Below are positions 17,285 through 26,178 of a DNA stretch of 39,840 nucleotides, one piece after another (positions within the stretch are counted from its first letter, which is position 1; every line of letters starts with the position of its first letter). The DNA is taken from positions 1 to 39,840 of the forward strand of contig NZ_JAQWSS010000115.1 in NCBI RefSeq assembly GCF_029243085.1, given 5' to 3'. This stretch comes from Candidatus Thioglobus sp. (GTDB taxonomy: Bacteria; Pseudomonadota; Gammaproteobacteria; PS1; Pseudothioglobaceae). Under the pieces are notes generated by a model, which was not told where the DNA came from, searched no databases, and saw nothing but the letters and a program-made list of their open reading frames with translations. The position numbers and the translations under genes were made by a program.

Positions 17285-18304
17285 TTATTTGTAACCTTTG
17301 ATTTGCATCATTCTAACTGCTTTTGCTTGCAAAATTCCTGCTTGAGATAAATTCATATCATCTTGTTTAAACTCACCCCATGCAGACACGATATCATCTG
17401 ATGCTACATTCGAATTCGCCGGATACTCTTTGTTAAGAGAGCCATAAATTGATTGAGCCTTAGATGATGACAACCACTCTAGCAACTTAGTCGCTCCTGC
17501 TACATTAGATGCATACTTAGTTACACCAGCGCCTGATACATTAACATGAACACCAGTAGTATCTTGATTTGCCCAGAATAACTTAAGGGGTGCTGCAGGA
17601 TCTTTTTCAATTAAACGACCATAATAATAGGTATTAACCAAACCAACATCGCACTGACCTGCAAGTATGGCGTTCATCACATGAGAATCTTTAGCATTTG
17701 GCGTTGCTGCTAAATTCCCTACCCAGCCGGAAATAATATTACCAGCCTCTTTTTCACCATGGTTATAAATCATGGATGCTACCAATGATTTTGTATAGAT
17801 CTTTTTACTAGTCCTAAGGCATAAACGATCCTTCCATTCTGGTGATGCTAAATTAGCATAAGTTGACAGTTTAGAAGCGTTAACACGATCAGTAGAATAA
17901 ACAATAGTACGTGCACGAATTGATAATCCAGTCCATAAACCCTTAGGGTCTCTCAAATGTTTTGGAATATTATTTTGTATTTTTTCTGTCTTAATAGGCT
18001 GAAACAAATCTTCTGATCCTGCATACCAAAGATTTCCCGCATCTACTGTCATAAACATATCAGCAGGTGTATGCTCACCCTCTAGCTTCAATCGCTCAAT
18101 CAGCGCCGCACCTTTACCAGTTAGATACTCAACTTGTATACCCGTCTCTTCAGTGAACGACTTAAATAATGGCTTAATAAGATGCTCTTTTCTTGCGCTA
18201 TATACAGTGACCGTGTCATTTGCTGCAGCTTGTACAGCTGTAATGCTAGACATCATAATTATTGCAACCATGACTGCTGATGATATTAATACTTTTATAT
18301 TCAT
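17285..18304 (-). CDS. fbpA: Periplasmic iron-binding protein, FutA/FbpA type
   Basis: The 339-residue protein has an N-terminal signal peptide (about 1-27, ending AVQAAA). The mature start VTVYSARKEHLIKPLFKSF and the segment DVGLVNTYYYGRLIEKD carry the tyrosine cluster that binds Fe(III) in FutA/IdiA proteins. It should capture ferric iron in the periplasm and hand it to FbpB/FbpC. A Fur-box-like palindrome lies just upstream and a terminator just downstream, so it may be its own iron-regulated unit as well as part of the operon. No lipobox is seen. Another cation or thiamine is less likely given the tyrosines. Confidence 0.92.
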   Translation of the reverse strand: MNIKVLISSAVMVAIIMMSSITAVQAAANDTVTVYSARKEHLIKPLFKSFTEETGIQVEYLTGKGAALIERLKLEGEHTPADMFMTVDAGNLWYAGSEDLFQPIKTEKIQNNIPKHLRDPKGLWTGLSIRARTIVYSTDRVNASKLSTYANLASPEWKDRLCLRTSKKIYTKSLVASMIYNHGEKEAGNIISGWVGNLAATPNAKDSHVMNAILAGQCDVGLVNTYYYGRLIEKDPAAPLKLFWANQDTTGVHVNVSGAGVTKYASNVAGATKLLEWLSSSKAQSIYGSLNKEYPANSNVASDDIVSAWGEFKQDDMNLSQAGILQAKAVRMMQIKGYK

Positions 18305-18330
18305 TGTTTTTATATTCCTTATTAAAGTTT

Positions 18331-18353
18331 AAATGATAATGATTATCAATAAC
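18331..18353 (-). promoter_or_regulatory. Fur-box-like site upstream of fbpA
   Basis: GATAATGATTATC (18335-18347), extended to TGATAATGATTATCA, is a near-perfect inverted repeat. It matches most of the classic 19-base Fur consensus built from GATAAT units. It lies about 30 bases upstream of the binding-protein start, between the ATPase and binding-protein genes. This implies a second iron-repressed promoter inside the cluster. A Fur protein gene is present at 33423-33830. Confidence 0.8.
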
Positions 18354-18368
18354 TAATAATACCTATTA

Positions 18369-19019
18369 TCATTCAATTGTCAATGATTTATTATTAATAT
18401 GGCCAATAATATCAGCAAATTTGGTCGCTTCCTGATCATCGTGTGTCACCAAAATAGAGGTAACTCGCGCTTTCTTAAGAATATCACGAACTTGGGCAAC
18501 CAACTGCTCTCGATGAGATTTATCTAAACTCGAAAAAGGTTCGTCAAGTAACAATAACTTAGGAGAAGGCGCTAAAGCTCTAGCTAAGGCAACACGCTGT
18601 TGCTCACCACCAGAAAGTTGATGAGGGTATTTTTTTTCAATGCCGGGCAAATCAATCAATAAAAGCAATTCTTTTACTCGTGATTGCCTAATCTTTTTAG
18701 ATTGATGGCTGATACCAAAACATATGTTTTTTTCAACAGACATATGCGGAAAAAGCGCATAATCTTGAAACACCATGCCCACTTCTCTTGATTCAGGGGA
18801 AATTAGATGTTCACCATTATGTGATAAGCGTTTTCCATCTAACTTAACATTACCCTTACTAGTCGTATTAAGTCCAGCTATAAATTTTAATGCTGAACTT
18901 TTTCCACTACCACTATCGCCCAATAAGGCAAAAATATCGCCCTGATTAAGACTTATATTAAAATTACTTAAAACCTTTTTATTGTTATAGGTGATTGTTA
19001 AATCTTCAACAGTTAACAT
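18369..19019 (-). CDS. fbpC: ABC transporter ATP-binding protein, FbpC type
   Basis: The 216-residue ATPase has Walker A GDSGSGKSSALK (35-46 region), signature LSGGEQQRVALARAL and Walker B LLLLDEPFSSLD, then the H-loop in VTHDDQEA. It powers the adjacent iron importer. It is shorter than classical FbpC (about 350 residues) because it lacks the C-terminal regulatory/TOBE region. It is the first gene of the cluster, preceded by a Fur-box-like site that overlaps the likely promoter. The order ATPase, binding protein, permease is less usual than ABC. Confidence 0.87.
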   Translation of the reverse strand: MLTVEDLTITYNNKKVLSNFNISLNQGDIFALLGDSGSGKSSALKFIAGLNTTSKGNVKLDGKRLSHNGEHLISPESREVGMVFQDYALFPHMSVEKNICFGISHQSKKIRQSRVKELLLLIDLPGIEKKYPHQLSGGEQQRVALARALAPSPKLLLLDEPFSSLDKSHREQLVAQVRDILKKARVTSILVTHDDQEATKFADIIGHINNKSLTIE

Positions 19020-19036
19020 TTAATAATGAAAATACT

Positions 19037-19061
19037 AATAAGAATGATTCTCAATATTATA
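19037..19061 (-). promoter_or_regulatory. Promoter -10 with overlapping Fur-box-like site upstream of fbpC
   Basis: On the minus strand TATAAT (19061-19056) is followed at once by ATTGAGAATCATTCTTATT (19055-19037), which resembles the GAGAATCATTCTC-like form of the Fur box. Fur bound here would cover the transcription start. The site lies in the 144-base divergent region shared with the cation efflux gene, so it may also affect that gene. No good -35 element is visible. Confidence 0.65.
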
Positions 19062-19163
19062 TAAGAAAATCATAATTAGAATTAATAAATATAAAATAAG
19101 GTAAATACACAGTTACTAGCAGATAACTTAAAATATAGAAAAAACTTATAAGCACAGGGTGTT

Positions 19164-20303
19164 ATGAATACAGAAGATCGGACTCAAGCCAGTCAACGAG
19201 TGACTATTATTGGTGCTATTGTTGACTTTACTCTAGCCATATTAAAGGTTATTATTGGTGTTATTGGTAACTCTGGTGCCTTAATTGCTGATGGAATTCA
19301 TTCTTTTTCAGATCTTTTATCAGATGGCGTAGTTTGGTATGCAGCTGTTCACTCTTCAGAGGAAGCAGATGAAGAGCACCCTTATGGACATGAACGATTT
19401 GAGACTGTTGCAACCCTAGGATTAGCGATTATTTTAGCTATTGTTGGTACAGGAATTGTATTTGACGGCTTTAACCGACTATCTAACCCAAGTTCTTTAA
19501 CACATAGCACGCTTTTATTAAGTGTAGCCGCACTATCTATTCTTTCAAAAGAGGCACTGTATTGGTACACACTCAAGGTTGCTAAAACTTACAAATCAGA
19601 TATGTTAAAAGCTAATGCGTGGCATCATCGTAGCGACGCACTGTCCTCAATAGTTGTGCTTGTTGGAATCTTAGGTAGTTTAAGTGGTTATTTATACCTA
19701 GATAGCATAGCAGCCATGATTGTAGGTCTCATGGTTATTTATATTGCTTGGGAACTTGGAACAGGTGCCACTAAAGAATTGGTAGACACTTCAATTGATG
19801 CTCACCAGGTGCAACAACTAAGAGATTCGATTGGTCGAATTAGTGGGGTAAATAATGTACATTCATTACGTACTAGAAAAATTGGACACTTGATTGCCGC
19901 AGATGTGCATGTACAAGTTGACCCCTTCTTAAGTGTTAGTGAAGGACATATTATTAGCGTTAGTGTTGAGCGAGTTGCTAAAGAGTGTTTAGAAAATTTA
20001 CATGATGTAACCGTACATATTGACCCTGAAGATGACGAAACCGCAGCACCATGTGAACATCTACCAGAGCGTGCACAAGCGCTGGGAATTTTAACAAAGG
20101 CCTTATACAGCAATCAATGTGATGGAGAAATTGATAGAATCCAACTTCATTATTTAGACGGTAAGATTCATGTCGATTTCTTTTTGCCGTTATCCTGTCT
20201 AACAACAAAAAAGAGTAGTGATGAAATCTTGAAAAAACTTCATAACACCGTTAAAGATCTTAAAAGTTTTGGAAAAATTAGGGTCTACTTTGGCAAAGAC
20301 TAA
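19164..20303 (+). CDS. Cation diffusion facilitator (CDF) efflux transporter
   Basis: The 379-residue protein has about six membrane helices, then a cytoplasmic domain. Metal-site residues fall as H46/D50 in HSFSD and H154/D158 in HHRSD, an H-D-H-D set usually linked to zinc preference, where FieF/YiiP has D-D-H-D. The loop HPYGHERFE is typical of the family. After the usual C-terminal domain ending VHIDPEDDE there are about 80 more residues (with CEHLPERA and HVDFFLP), which makes it longer than most CDF proteins. It is divergent from the iron importer and overlaps the ruvC stop by four bases. Zn(II) or Fe(II) export is possible. Confidence 0.88.
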   Translation: MNTEDRTQASQRVTIIGAIVDFTLAILKVIIGVIGNSGALIADGIHSFSDLLSDGVVWYAAVHSSEEADEEHPYGHERFETVATLGLAIILAIVGTGIVFDGFNRLSNPSSLTHSTLLLSVAALSILSKEALYWYTLKVAKTYKSDMLKANAWHHRSDALSSIVVLVGILGSLSGYLYLDSIAAMIVGLMVIYIAWELGTGATKELVDTSIDAHQVQQLRDSIGRISGVNNVHSLRTRKIGHLIAADVHVQVDPFLSVSEGHIISVSVERVAKECLENLHDVTVHIDPEDDETAAPCEHLPERAQALGILTKALYSNQCDGEIDRIQLHYLDGKIHVDFFLPLSCLTTKKSSDEILKKLHNTVKDLKSFGKIRVYFGKD

Positions 20304-20770
20304 AGGCAGTGATACGCGTGACAAATAGCACCTGCTAACGCATCTGCCGCATCCTCTTGTGGTGCTTTATTAAGTTTTAATGACTCACACACCATATAAG
20401 ACACCTGATCTTTAGCTGCATGTCCCTTGCCAACTACAGCTTTTTTAATTTGGTTTGGACTATATTCCACCATAGTAATACCGTTCATCCCTGCTGCAGA
20501 AATAATGGCGCCACGAGCATGACCAAGTTTAATTGCAGCATCTGGATTAGGCCGATCAGGACGCATAAATGCACGCTCTATCACCACAATATTTGGCTGA
20601 TGTTTCTTAATGATTTGATCAACCTCTAAAAAAATAGTCGTTATACGGTCAGTTAACTCGCCCTTAGTACGAATACAGCCACTTGCAATATAATTAAATT
20701 TAAGCTTATCTGCTTCGATTAAGCCGAACCCAGTCACTCTTGAGCCTGGATCTACCCCTAAAATCTTCAT
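20300..20770 (-). CDS. ruvC: Holliday junction endonuclease RuvC
   Basis: The 156-residue protein carries the acidic catalytic residues of RuvC: Asp7 in GVDPGSRVTG, Glu in VVIERAFM, and the Asp pair in QEDAADALAGAI. It resolves Holliday junctions with RuvAB. It is slightly shorter than the E. coli protein at the C-terminus. The usual ruvC-ruvA-ruvB order is broken here: ruvB is 8 kb away in the tol operon and ruvA is not in the window. Convergent with the CDF gene, with overlapping stops. Confidence 0.95.
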   Translation of the reverse strand: MKILGVDPGSRVTGFGLIEADKLKFNYIASGCIRTKGELTDRITTIFLEVDQIIKKHQPNIVVIERAFMRPDRPNPDAAIKLGHARGAIISAAGMNGITMVEYSPNQIKKAVVGKGHAAKDQVSYMVCESLKLNKAPQEDAADALAGAICHAYHCL

Positions 20771-20860
20771 TGAAATATTTTAGCACTTGCTAGCTTTTTC
20801 TTATATATATAAGGGTTGTATGATATACTTAAGTTTTTTAATAATTAATAAGGACTAACC

Positions 20861-21229
20861 ATGGCAGTTTTAGAATTAAACAAAGACAATTTTGATGCGA
20901 CAATCAAGGATAACGATATTGTTATTCTAGATTTTTGGGCACCATGGTGTGGCCCTTGTAAATCTTTTGCACCAACATATGAAGCAATGAGTGAGAAAAT
21001 TGAAGGTGTAACTTTTGCAAAAATCAATACAGAAGATGAGCAAGACTTAGCTGGTCACTTTCAAATCCGCTCAATTCCAACTTTGATGATTTTTAGAGAG
21101 CAAATTGCTATTTTTCAACAACCTGGCGCCATGGCTGAGGCAGACTTAGAAACAGTGCTCAACAAAGCTAAAGAGCTTGATATGTCAGTAGTTCGTAAAG
21201 AAATAGAAGAGCAACAAGCTAAAAGTTAA
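20861..21229 (+). CDS. trxA: Thioredoxin
   Basis: The 122-residue protein has the intact active site FWAPWCGPCK near residues 28-37 and the cis-Pro loop RSIPTLMIF, the marks of a thioredoxin. A Glu/Lys/Gln-rich tail of about 15 residues extends it beyond the usual 108. It should reduce disulfides in the cytoplasm. AAGGA lies a few bases before the ATG. The 90-base upstream gap is AT-rich and likely holds its promoter, but I could not fix the elements. The stop overlaps the convergent arsC/Spx-like gene by four bases. Confidence 0.9.
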   Translation: MAVLELNKDNFDATIKDNDIVILDFWAPWCGPCKSFAPTYEAMSEKIEGVTFAKINTEDEQDLAGHFQIRSIPTLMIFREQIAIFQQPGAMAEADLETVLNKAKELDMSVVRKEIEEQQAKS

Positions 21230-21552
21230 ATCAAGTCTAAATAACTTTTTTCACTAAACCCAACCCTTATATCGCTATCTGTTACTAAAACAGGTCGCTT
21301 AATAAGCGTTGGGTTTTTTAACGTCAATTCAAACGTAATATTAGACTTTTGACTATCGGTTAGGTTTCTATAAGTGGCTGATCGTTTATTAATAACTTTA
21401 TCCCATCCAAGCTCATCTAGAAATCCTTGAAGCGTTGCCTTGTCAATTGGCTGTTCGCGAAAATCTATAAATTCAAATTTAATCTTGTGCAACTCTAAAA
21501 ACTTTCTTGCTTTTTTAACGGTGTCACAATTTTTAATGCCATACAGTTTCAT
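21226..21552 (-). CDS. ArsC/Spx/YffB-family thioredoxin-like reductase
   Basis: The 108-residue protein starts MKLYGIKNCDTVKKARKFL, with a single active Cys in the NCDT motif of the YffB branch. It continues with IDFREQPID and an IKRPVL segment, where the Arg-Pro pair is conserved. The family is related to glutaredoxin-dependent arsenate reductases, but YffB members have no settled physiological role. It is the last gene of the long minus-strand train starting at ruvB and lies nine bases after an unknown membrane-anchored protein. A true arsenate reductase role is possible but not supported by context. Confidence 0.8.
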   Translation of the reverse strand: MKLYGIKNCDTVKKARKFLELHKIKFEFIDFREQPIDKATLQGFLDELGWDKVINKRSATYRNLTDSQKSNITFELTLKNPTLIKRPVLVTDSDIRVGFSEKSYLDLI

Positions 21553-21561
21553 TAAACACTC

Positions 21562-22185
21562 CTACTGATTATAAAACTCAAGGATTTCTTTTTGCTCATT
21601 ATCAACAATAATACGCAAACCTTTCTGCTGGTAATGCCAATAAGTTACCTCTTTTGTAGCCGGTTCAATTCTATCTGGTTTGCCAAATAAATCTTCAATT
21701 ACCTGTTCTTCCAAATTCGTTCTTGGAACAAAACTTAAAGACTTGATTGTAAGATTTGACATCAGCCTCTCACCAGTTGGTGTAAAAGTTGTTTTCCTCA
21801 CTCCTGATGGCATTAACATCGATTCATCTATATTTTTTAGCAATTTTTCAATTGTTTGATCATTGACTAATAAATTTAGCACAATCCGAGCACTAATACC
21901 ACCCACTTTAGTACTGGAAAAATAAACTTCCAATTCTGGCTCTACTGAATCATTTTCAAATAGCGAAGCTTCAATTTCTGTACCAAATTGGCGAGCAGCA
22001 TCAATTAAATGACTTTCTCCCATGGTTAAATTAAACACTACTGTTTGTTGCTTATCATTGATATAACTTTGCCAAGGCATGGCCTGATTCTTTGGCATTT
22101 CCATATCACGTGTGAATAAGAAAATTGCTAAAAATACCAATATGGCACCCAATACTGTATAACCAATTATGTGTCTTTCTTTCAT
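21562..22185 (-). CDS. Membrane-anchored protein of unknown function
   Basis: I do not recognise this 207-residue protein. Residues about 7-25 form one hydrophobic helix (GYTVLGAILVFLAIFLF), so the rest is probably periplasmic. The C-terminal stretch DLFGKPDRIEPATKEVTYWHYQQKGLRIIVDN recalls the small SmpA/OmlA-like fold, in which a protein name-giving GxP turn and a W-Y/F pair occur, but that is a weak impression. Its ATG overlaps the stop of the PGPGW-like gene in ATGA, so the two products are made together. No Cys is seen. Confidence 0.7.
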   Translation of the reverse strand: MKERHIIGYTVLGAILVFLAIFLFTRDMEMPKNQAMPWQSYINDKQQTVVFNLTMGESHLIDAARQFGTEIEASLFENDSVEPELEVYFSSTKVGGISARIVLNLLVNDQTIEKLLKNIDESMLMPSGVRKTTFTPTGERLMSNLTIKSLSFVPRTNLEEQVIEDLFGKPDRIEPATKEVTYWHYQQKGLRIIVDNEQKEILEFYNQ

Positions 22186-22592
22186 CGTATAAAAGGAGGT
22201 TTTGCCGCTTTATTTCGCAGCCAATTGAGTGCTTTAAAAGTTGAATTATGCTTGATCAATTTTAATTCTAATTTTCGTTTTCCCGGAAACTGCATCAAAA
22301 ACAAGCCTATTAAAATTGAAATTACTCCCTGCCCTGGTGTAACTAACATAATAATACCAGCCAATAGTAAAACCGTACCTAGTATAGTAGTCACTATAGT
22401 TTTAATAAAACCCAGTAAAGTATTTGACTGAGTTGGCTTTACATAACTGGCTGAAAAATAATTTTCTGGTATGAGTCCTAATAAAAATGGTGTTATCAGT
22501 AATGTCAATACAAATATGACACCTGAGATAATGCTCAGCATAATCAGTATTTCTTCATACTGATTAATAATCGCTAGAATTTGATCTAACAT
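22182..22592 (-). CDS. Small membrane protein, PGPGW-like
   Basis: The 136-residue protein has about three hydrophobic segments and the motif LLLAGIIMLVTPGQGVISILIGLFLMQFPGKRKLE, which resembles the PGPGW family of transmembrane proteins (no known function). The C-terminus is basic and probably cytoplasmic. It overlaps dtd by seven bases upstream and the unknown membrane-anchored gene by four bases downstream, so it belongs to the same transcript. No enzymatic motif is seen. Confidence 0.75.
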   Translation of the reverse strand: MLDQILAIINQYEEILIMLSIISGVIFVLTLLITPFLLGLIPENYFSASYVKPTQSNTLLGFIKTIVTTILGTVLLLAGIIMLVTPGQGVISILIGLFLMQFPGKRKLELKLIKHNSTFKALNWLRNKAAKPPFIR

Positions 22593-23023
22593 GATAATAA
22601 AAAAGTTACTGGCCCATCATTGGTGAGCGTTACTTGCATGTCAGCACCAAATTCACCACTTTGCACAATTGGATACTGTTGAGTTATTTGCGTCATAAAA
22701 TAATCATACAATATCTTTGCTTCTGTTGGTATTTTGGCAGTTGAAAATCCTGGTCTGGTGCCAGAGCTAGTATCCGCTGCTAGAGTAAACTGTGAAACTA
22801 TTAAAATACCACCATTGATATCTGCTACCGATAAATTCATCTTCTCCTCATCATCGTAAAATACTCGGTAAGACAATAAGCGTTTAATCATTTTATCTAT
22901 CTGTGGCTTTTCATCATTTTTTTCAATGCCGATAAAAACCAATAATCCTTGATTAATTTCACCAACAATTCTATTGTCTATTTCAACTTTACTATTTAAT
23001 ACACGTTGAATTAATGCCTTCAC
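22586..23023 (-). CDS. dtd: D-aminoacyl-tRNA deacylase Dtd
   Basis: The protein removes D-amino acids (and Gly mischarged on tRNA-Ala) from tRNA. I start it at GTG (23023), giving (M)KALIQRVLNSKVEIDN, which fits the family and gives 145 residues. The track start at 23083 adds 20 residues inside glyS that the family lacks. Signature motifs are LLVFIGIEKND, VSQFTLAADTSSGTRPGFS and the C-terminal NDGPVTFLL, where the cross-subunit Gly-Pro motif enforces chirality. It lies eight bases after glyS, a sensible pairing for translation quality control. Confidence 0.94.
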   Translation of the reverse strand: MKALIQRVLNSKVEIDNRIVGEINQGLLVFIGIEKNDEKPQIDKMIKRLLSYRVFYDDEEKMNLSVADINGGILIVSQFTLAADTSSGTRPGFSTAKIPTEAKILYDYFMTQITQQYPIVQSGEFGADMQVTLTNDGPVTFLLSC

Positions 23024-23031
23024 AAGTAAAG

Positions 23032-25065
23032 CTAGCTTAAGTGAGATACATCCGCTACTGACAAAAATAACGACCTTACCCAATTAATCAAACTCAAGCG
23101 CGCAGTTTTAAGTTGCACGTCATCTGCATTAACCATGACTTCATCAAAGAATGTATCAATACTCGTTTTAAGCGAGATAAGCTGATTGATGTTGTCAATA
23201 TAGTCGGATGATTCTACCAAGCCAGATGCCACAGTATTAGTAGCCGCATATAAAGCTTTCTCAGCAGGCTCAATTAACACTGACTGATCAACGTTGATTG
23301 ATAATTGCTGATGATCTTTCAGCATGTTGGCAATTCTCTTATTCGCCTCAATTAAACTTACTGACGCTTCATCTGCAATAAATATATTTAAAGCTTCTAC
23401 ACGAAGATGAAAATCAAATGGAGATTCAGGTTTAACCGCAAATACCGCTTCAAATGCCTTAAGGCTCATTTTTTGTTCTTTATAGTATGCACGCAAACGA
23501 TCCATCATAAACTTATAAATAGCAGATGCACACTCTCTATTTACTTCGTTTGAGTGTGCTGCTAATGATGCTGAAATCAAATCTTTAAGATTAAGATTTA
23601 ATTTGCTTTCTACCATTATTCTTAACAAACCGAGGGCCATCCTGCGCAAAGCATAAGGATCCTTAGAGCCTGTAGGACCTTGACCTATTCCATAAATACC
23701 TGTAATTGTGTCAAGCTTATCTGCAATAGCAACAACCAAACCTTCTGGTGTTGATGGCAACGTATCACCGGCAAATCTTGGATGATAATGCTCACTAATA
23801 GCTGTAGCTACAGCAGCGCTTTCACCGTCATTTAATGCATAGTAGCCACCCATAACGCCTTGTAGATCCGCAAACTCACCAACCATTTCAGTCACTAAGT
23901 CAGTCTTACATAATAATCCTGCACGCTTTGAATCCTGCTCATTGGCATCAATCATGACTGCAATAGCGCCTGACAATTTTTCAATACGTTTAGCCTTATC
24001 ACCCATTGATCCGAGTGATTTCATAAATAGCACTCGATCAAGCTTTTCTAAATGAGATTCTAATGTTTGACGCTTATCCTGTTCCCAAAAAAATTCAGAA
24101 TCAGCCAGTCTTGGACGTATAACTCGCTCATTACCATCTACAATTACTGAGATATCACTAGACTCAATATTTGCTACAGATATAAAATTTGGCAGTAATT
24201 CTCCTGTCTCATCCAGCATGTGGAAATACTTCTGATGAGATTTCATTGCTGAAATTAACGCTTCTTCAGGGACTGCCAAAAATGATTTGTTAAATCCACC
24301 AGAAAATGCACATGGATACTCTACCAAAGCACATACTTCAGACAAAAGCGCCTCATCAATAACAGCTGTAGCATGATTGTTATTAGCAACTTGTATTACT
24401 TGCTGACGTATGTTCTCTTTACGTAATTCAAAATCAACCTCTATCTGCGCTTTATCCATCATTACTTGACGATAATCTTTTGCGTGTGGAATACTAAATT
24501 CTTGTTTTCCAGTAAAACGCAATCCACGAGTAATATTATTTGATGTCAAACCCATGATATTAGCATCCACAATTTCATCGCCTAATAACATTACCAACCA
24601 ATGAGTTGGACGTACAAATTGCATATCAGAATTGCCCCAGCGCATAGGCTTAGCAATTGGAATATTTTTAATGGCTGTATCGGCAACTTGTTGCAATAGG
24701 CTTTTTGTTTCTAGCCCTTTTTGCTCTTTACTAAAGAAATAATATGTTGCTTTACCTAAAGTCTTTTGTTCTAGTTCAGATTTTGATACGCCACACGACT
24801 TTGCAAAACCATCGACTGCCTGATCTGGTGCGTTGACTGCAGGTCCTTTACGCTCAATGAGTTGATCTTCTTGCTGTAATTGTAAATTATGCACCAAAAC
24901 CGCTAAACGCCGCGGTGTTGCGAATGATTCAACAGCTGAAAAATCAAGTTTTAGTGTCTTTAATTCGGTTATTAAGTTATCAGTTAATGCTTTTGATAAT
25001 TTTGGTAATAATTTAGGAGGTAATTCTTCAGTACCGAGTTCTAATAAAAAGTCTTGTGTTGTCAT
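23032..25065 (-). CDS. glyS: Glycyl-tRNA synthetase beta subunit
   Basis: The 677-residue protein has the opening [22 protein letters not shown] and the internal [36 protein letters not shown] and [17 protein letters not shown] of GlyS. It forms the alpha2-beta2 bacterial enzyme that charges tRNA-Gly; the alpha subunit gene glyQ is not next to it. The track ORF starts at 25104, but the ATG at 25065 fits the family N-terminus better and avoids overlap with minC. It is followed by dtd. No clear ribosome site precedes the chosen ATG. Confidence 0.95.
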   Translation of the reverse strand: MTTQDFLLELGTEELPPKLLPKLSKALTDNLITELKTLKLDFSAVESFATPRRLAVLVHNLQLQQEDQLIERKGPAVNAPDQAVDGFAKSCGVSKSELEQKTLGKATYYFFSKEQKGLETKSLLQQVADTAIKNIPIAKPMRWGNSDMQFVRPTHWLVMLLGDEIVDANIMGLTSNNITRGLRFTGKQEFSIPHAKDYRQVMMDKAQIEVDFELRKENIRQQVIQVANNNHATAVIDEALLSEVCALVEYPCAFSGGFNKSFLAVPEEALISAMKSHQKYFHMLDETGELLPNFISVANIESSDISVIVDGNERVIRPRLADSEFFWEQDKRQTLESHLEKLDRVLFMKSLGSMGDKAKRIEKLSGAIAVMIDANEQDSKRAGLLCKTDLVTEMVGEFADLQGVMGGYYALNDGESAAVATAISEHYHPRFAGDTLPSTPEGLVVAIADKLDTITGIYGIGQGPTGSKDPYALRRMALGLLRIMVESKLNLNLKDLISASLAAHSNEVNRECASAIYKFMMDRLRAYYKEQKMSLKAFEAVFAVKPESPFDFHLRVEALNIFIADEASVSLIEANKRIANMLKDHQQLSINVDQSVLIEPAEKALYAATNTVASGLVESSDYIDNINQLISLKTSIDTFFDEVMVNADDVQLKTARLSLINWVRSLFLSVADVSHLS

Positions 25066-25075
25066 AATAATAAAT

Positions 25076-25798
25076 TTATATAATCTGAAAACGAAGCTGG
25101 CCATTTACCAGATCGATCATAACGGAACGCGCATATAATTTAGTTGGCACTACGTCAAATTTTTTGTAAACGCCAGCAATCGAAACCAATTCCACATTAA
25201 ACGACTGTACAAAGATTGTGGCTTTTTCATCACCCTGGATTCCAGCAAATAAATTACCCTGAACCTCTTTATAGGCCGAAATAGAGCCAAATGACATGAT
25301 GTCAGCACCTGATTTTACCTTTGACAATAAAACTAAATCTCTGTCATGTGACACCACTTGTTGGAATGAATAAACTTTGTTAGCCACAATTTTCGGCGCC
25401 TGGTAAGCTTTATCTTGGTGCGGGTTAGGGGTATTTATCACAGGTTGTTCAACTTTCTGCACTTTTATTTTAGCCTTGCTTCCTGTTGACAAAGACTTAC
25501 CAAAAACCGCCAAACCAGAAAACTTGGCAAAATCAATTAACTCTTGCTTGCGAGAGCGAATTCCTACCGCTACCATTTCATTTTGTGACAATATTTCAAT
25601 TAAAACAGCTAACTCATTAGCTTGAAAATGCTTATTATCAATTTCCAAAATAACGGGTGCATGTTGAAATTGAGCCTTATTACTACAAAGCAATGAATTG
25701 ATTTCATCCACCAAGACATCGGTATTGTTAGTTAAAACCTTTAAGGTATACAAGGCTTCAGTCTGAGTAATAACCTCAATGTTATTCAACTTCTCCAT
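25076..25798 (-). CDS. minC: Septum site-determining protein MinC
   Basis: The protein blocks FtsZ assembly away from midcell. The C-terminal beta-helical domain is clear: a run with [59 protein letters not shown], ending in a strand-rich tail. The N-terminal domain ([10 protein letters not shown], then AVGIRSRK) is consistent with the family. I prefer the ATG at 25798 (240 residues) over the TTG at 25825 because the extra residues lie inside the upstream gene and the MinC family starts here. The gene overlaps the antitoxin-fold gene by 13 bases. minD and minE are not in the window. Confidence 0.9.
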   Translation of the reverse strand: MEKLNNIEVITQTEALYTLKVLTNNTDVLVDEINSLLCSNKAQFQHAPVILEIDNKHFQANELAVLIEILSQNEMVAVGIRSRKQELIDFAKFSGLAVFGKSLSTGSKAKIKVQKVEQPVINTPNPHQDKAYQAPKIVANKVYSFQQVVSHDRDLVLLSKVKSGADIMSFGSISAYKEVQGNLFAGIQGDEKATIFVQSFNVELVSIAGVYKKFDVVPTKLYARSVMIDLVNGQLRFQII

Positions 25799-26178
25799 CC
25801 TTGGGTGCAATCTAGAAAATGCCAAACTCGATTCATACCGGTATCGCCACTAAGCATTAACTCTAATGGTGTTTTATGCTTAAACTTTTTAACATTACGC
25901 TTAAGCCATACACTAGCATATTCTTTATTGGTTGGAAAGGTTGTACCTAAAGACTCATTAATACCAAGAATCATCTTTGTACGCTTTACCATGTTATCAT
26001 CAAAAACAAAGGATTTATCGCCCCGACGATACATGTACAAATGTCTTGGTTTGATTGTATCTTCCAATCCTAAAATGTTCAATTGATCGCCATCTTCTAG
26101 CTTCCAATTCTCTAAAATTTGAGTCAATTGAAAAGTTAGTTGTGCTTGCTCTTCATTATTTAAATTGATAATATCCAT
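25786..26178 (-). CDS. MbcA/ParS/Xre antitoxin-like protein
   Basis: The 130-residue protein has the layout of MbcA/ParS-type antitoxins. Residues about 15-55 form a divergent Xre-like helix-turn-helix (ILENWKLEDGDQLNILGL). The C-terminal toxin-binding domain reads FPTNKEYASVWLKRNVKKFKHKTPLELMLSGDTGMNRVWHFLD, the former DUF2384 pattern. The family normally pairs with a RES-domain toxin that degrades NAD, but no such gene is here. The start overlaps the tolA stop (TAATG) and the end overlaps minC, so it is locked into a cell-envelope/division operon. A domesticated regulator is my inference. Confidence 0.82.
   Translation of the reverse strand: MDIINLNNEEQAQLTFQLTQILENWKLEDGDQLNILGLEDTIKPRHLYMYRRGDKSFVFDDNMVKRTKMILGINESLGTTFPTNKEYASVWLKRNVKKFKHKTPLELMLSGDTGMNRVWHFLDCTQGWRS

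Noticed and set aside
19802-20113. 103-residue minus-strand ORF opposite the CDF gene
   Set aside because: Cys/Ser-rich low-quality translation antisense to a clear CDF domain; no start signal.
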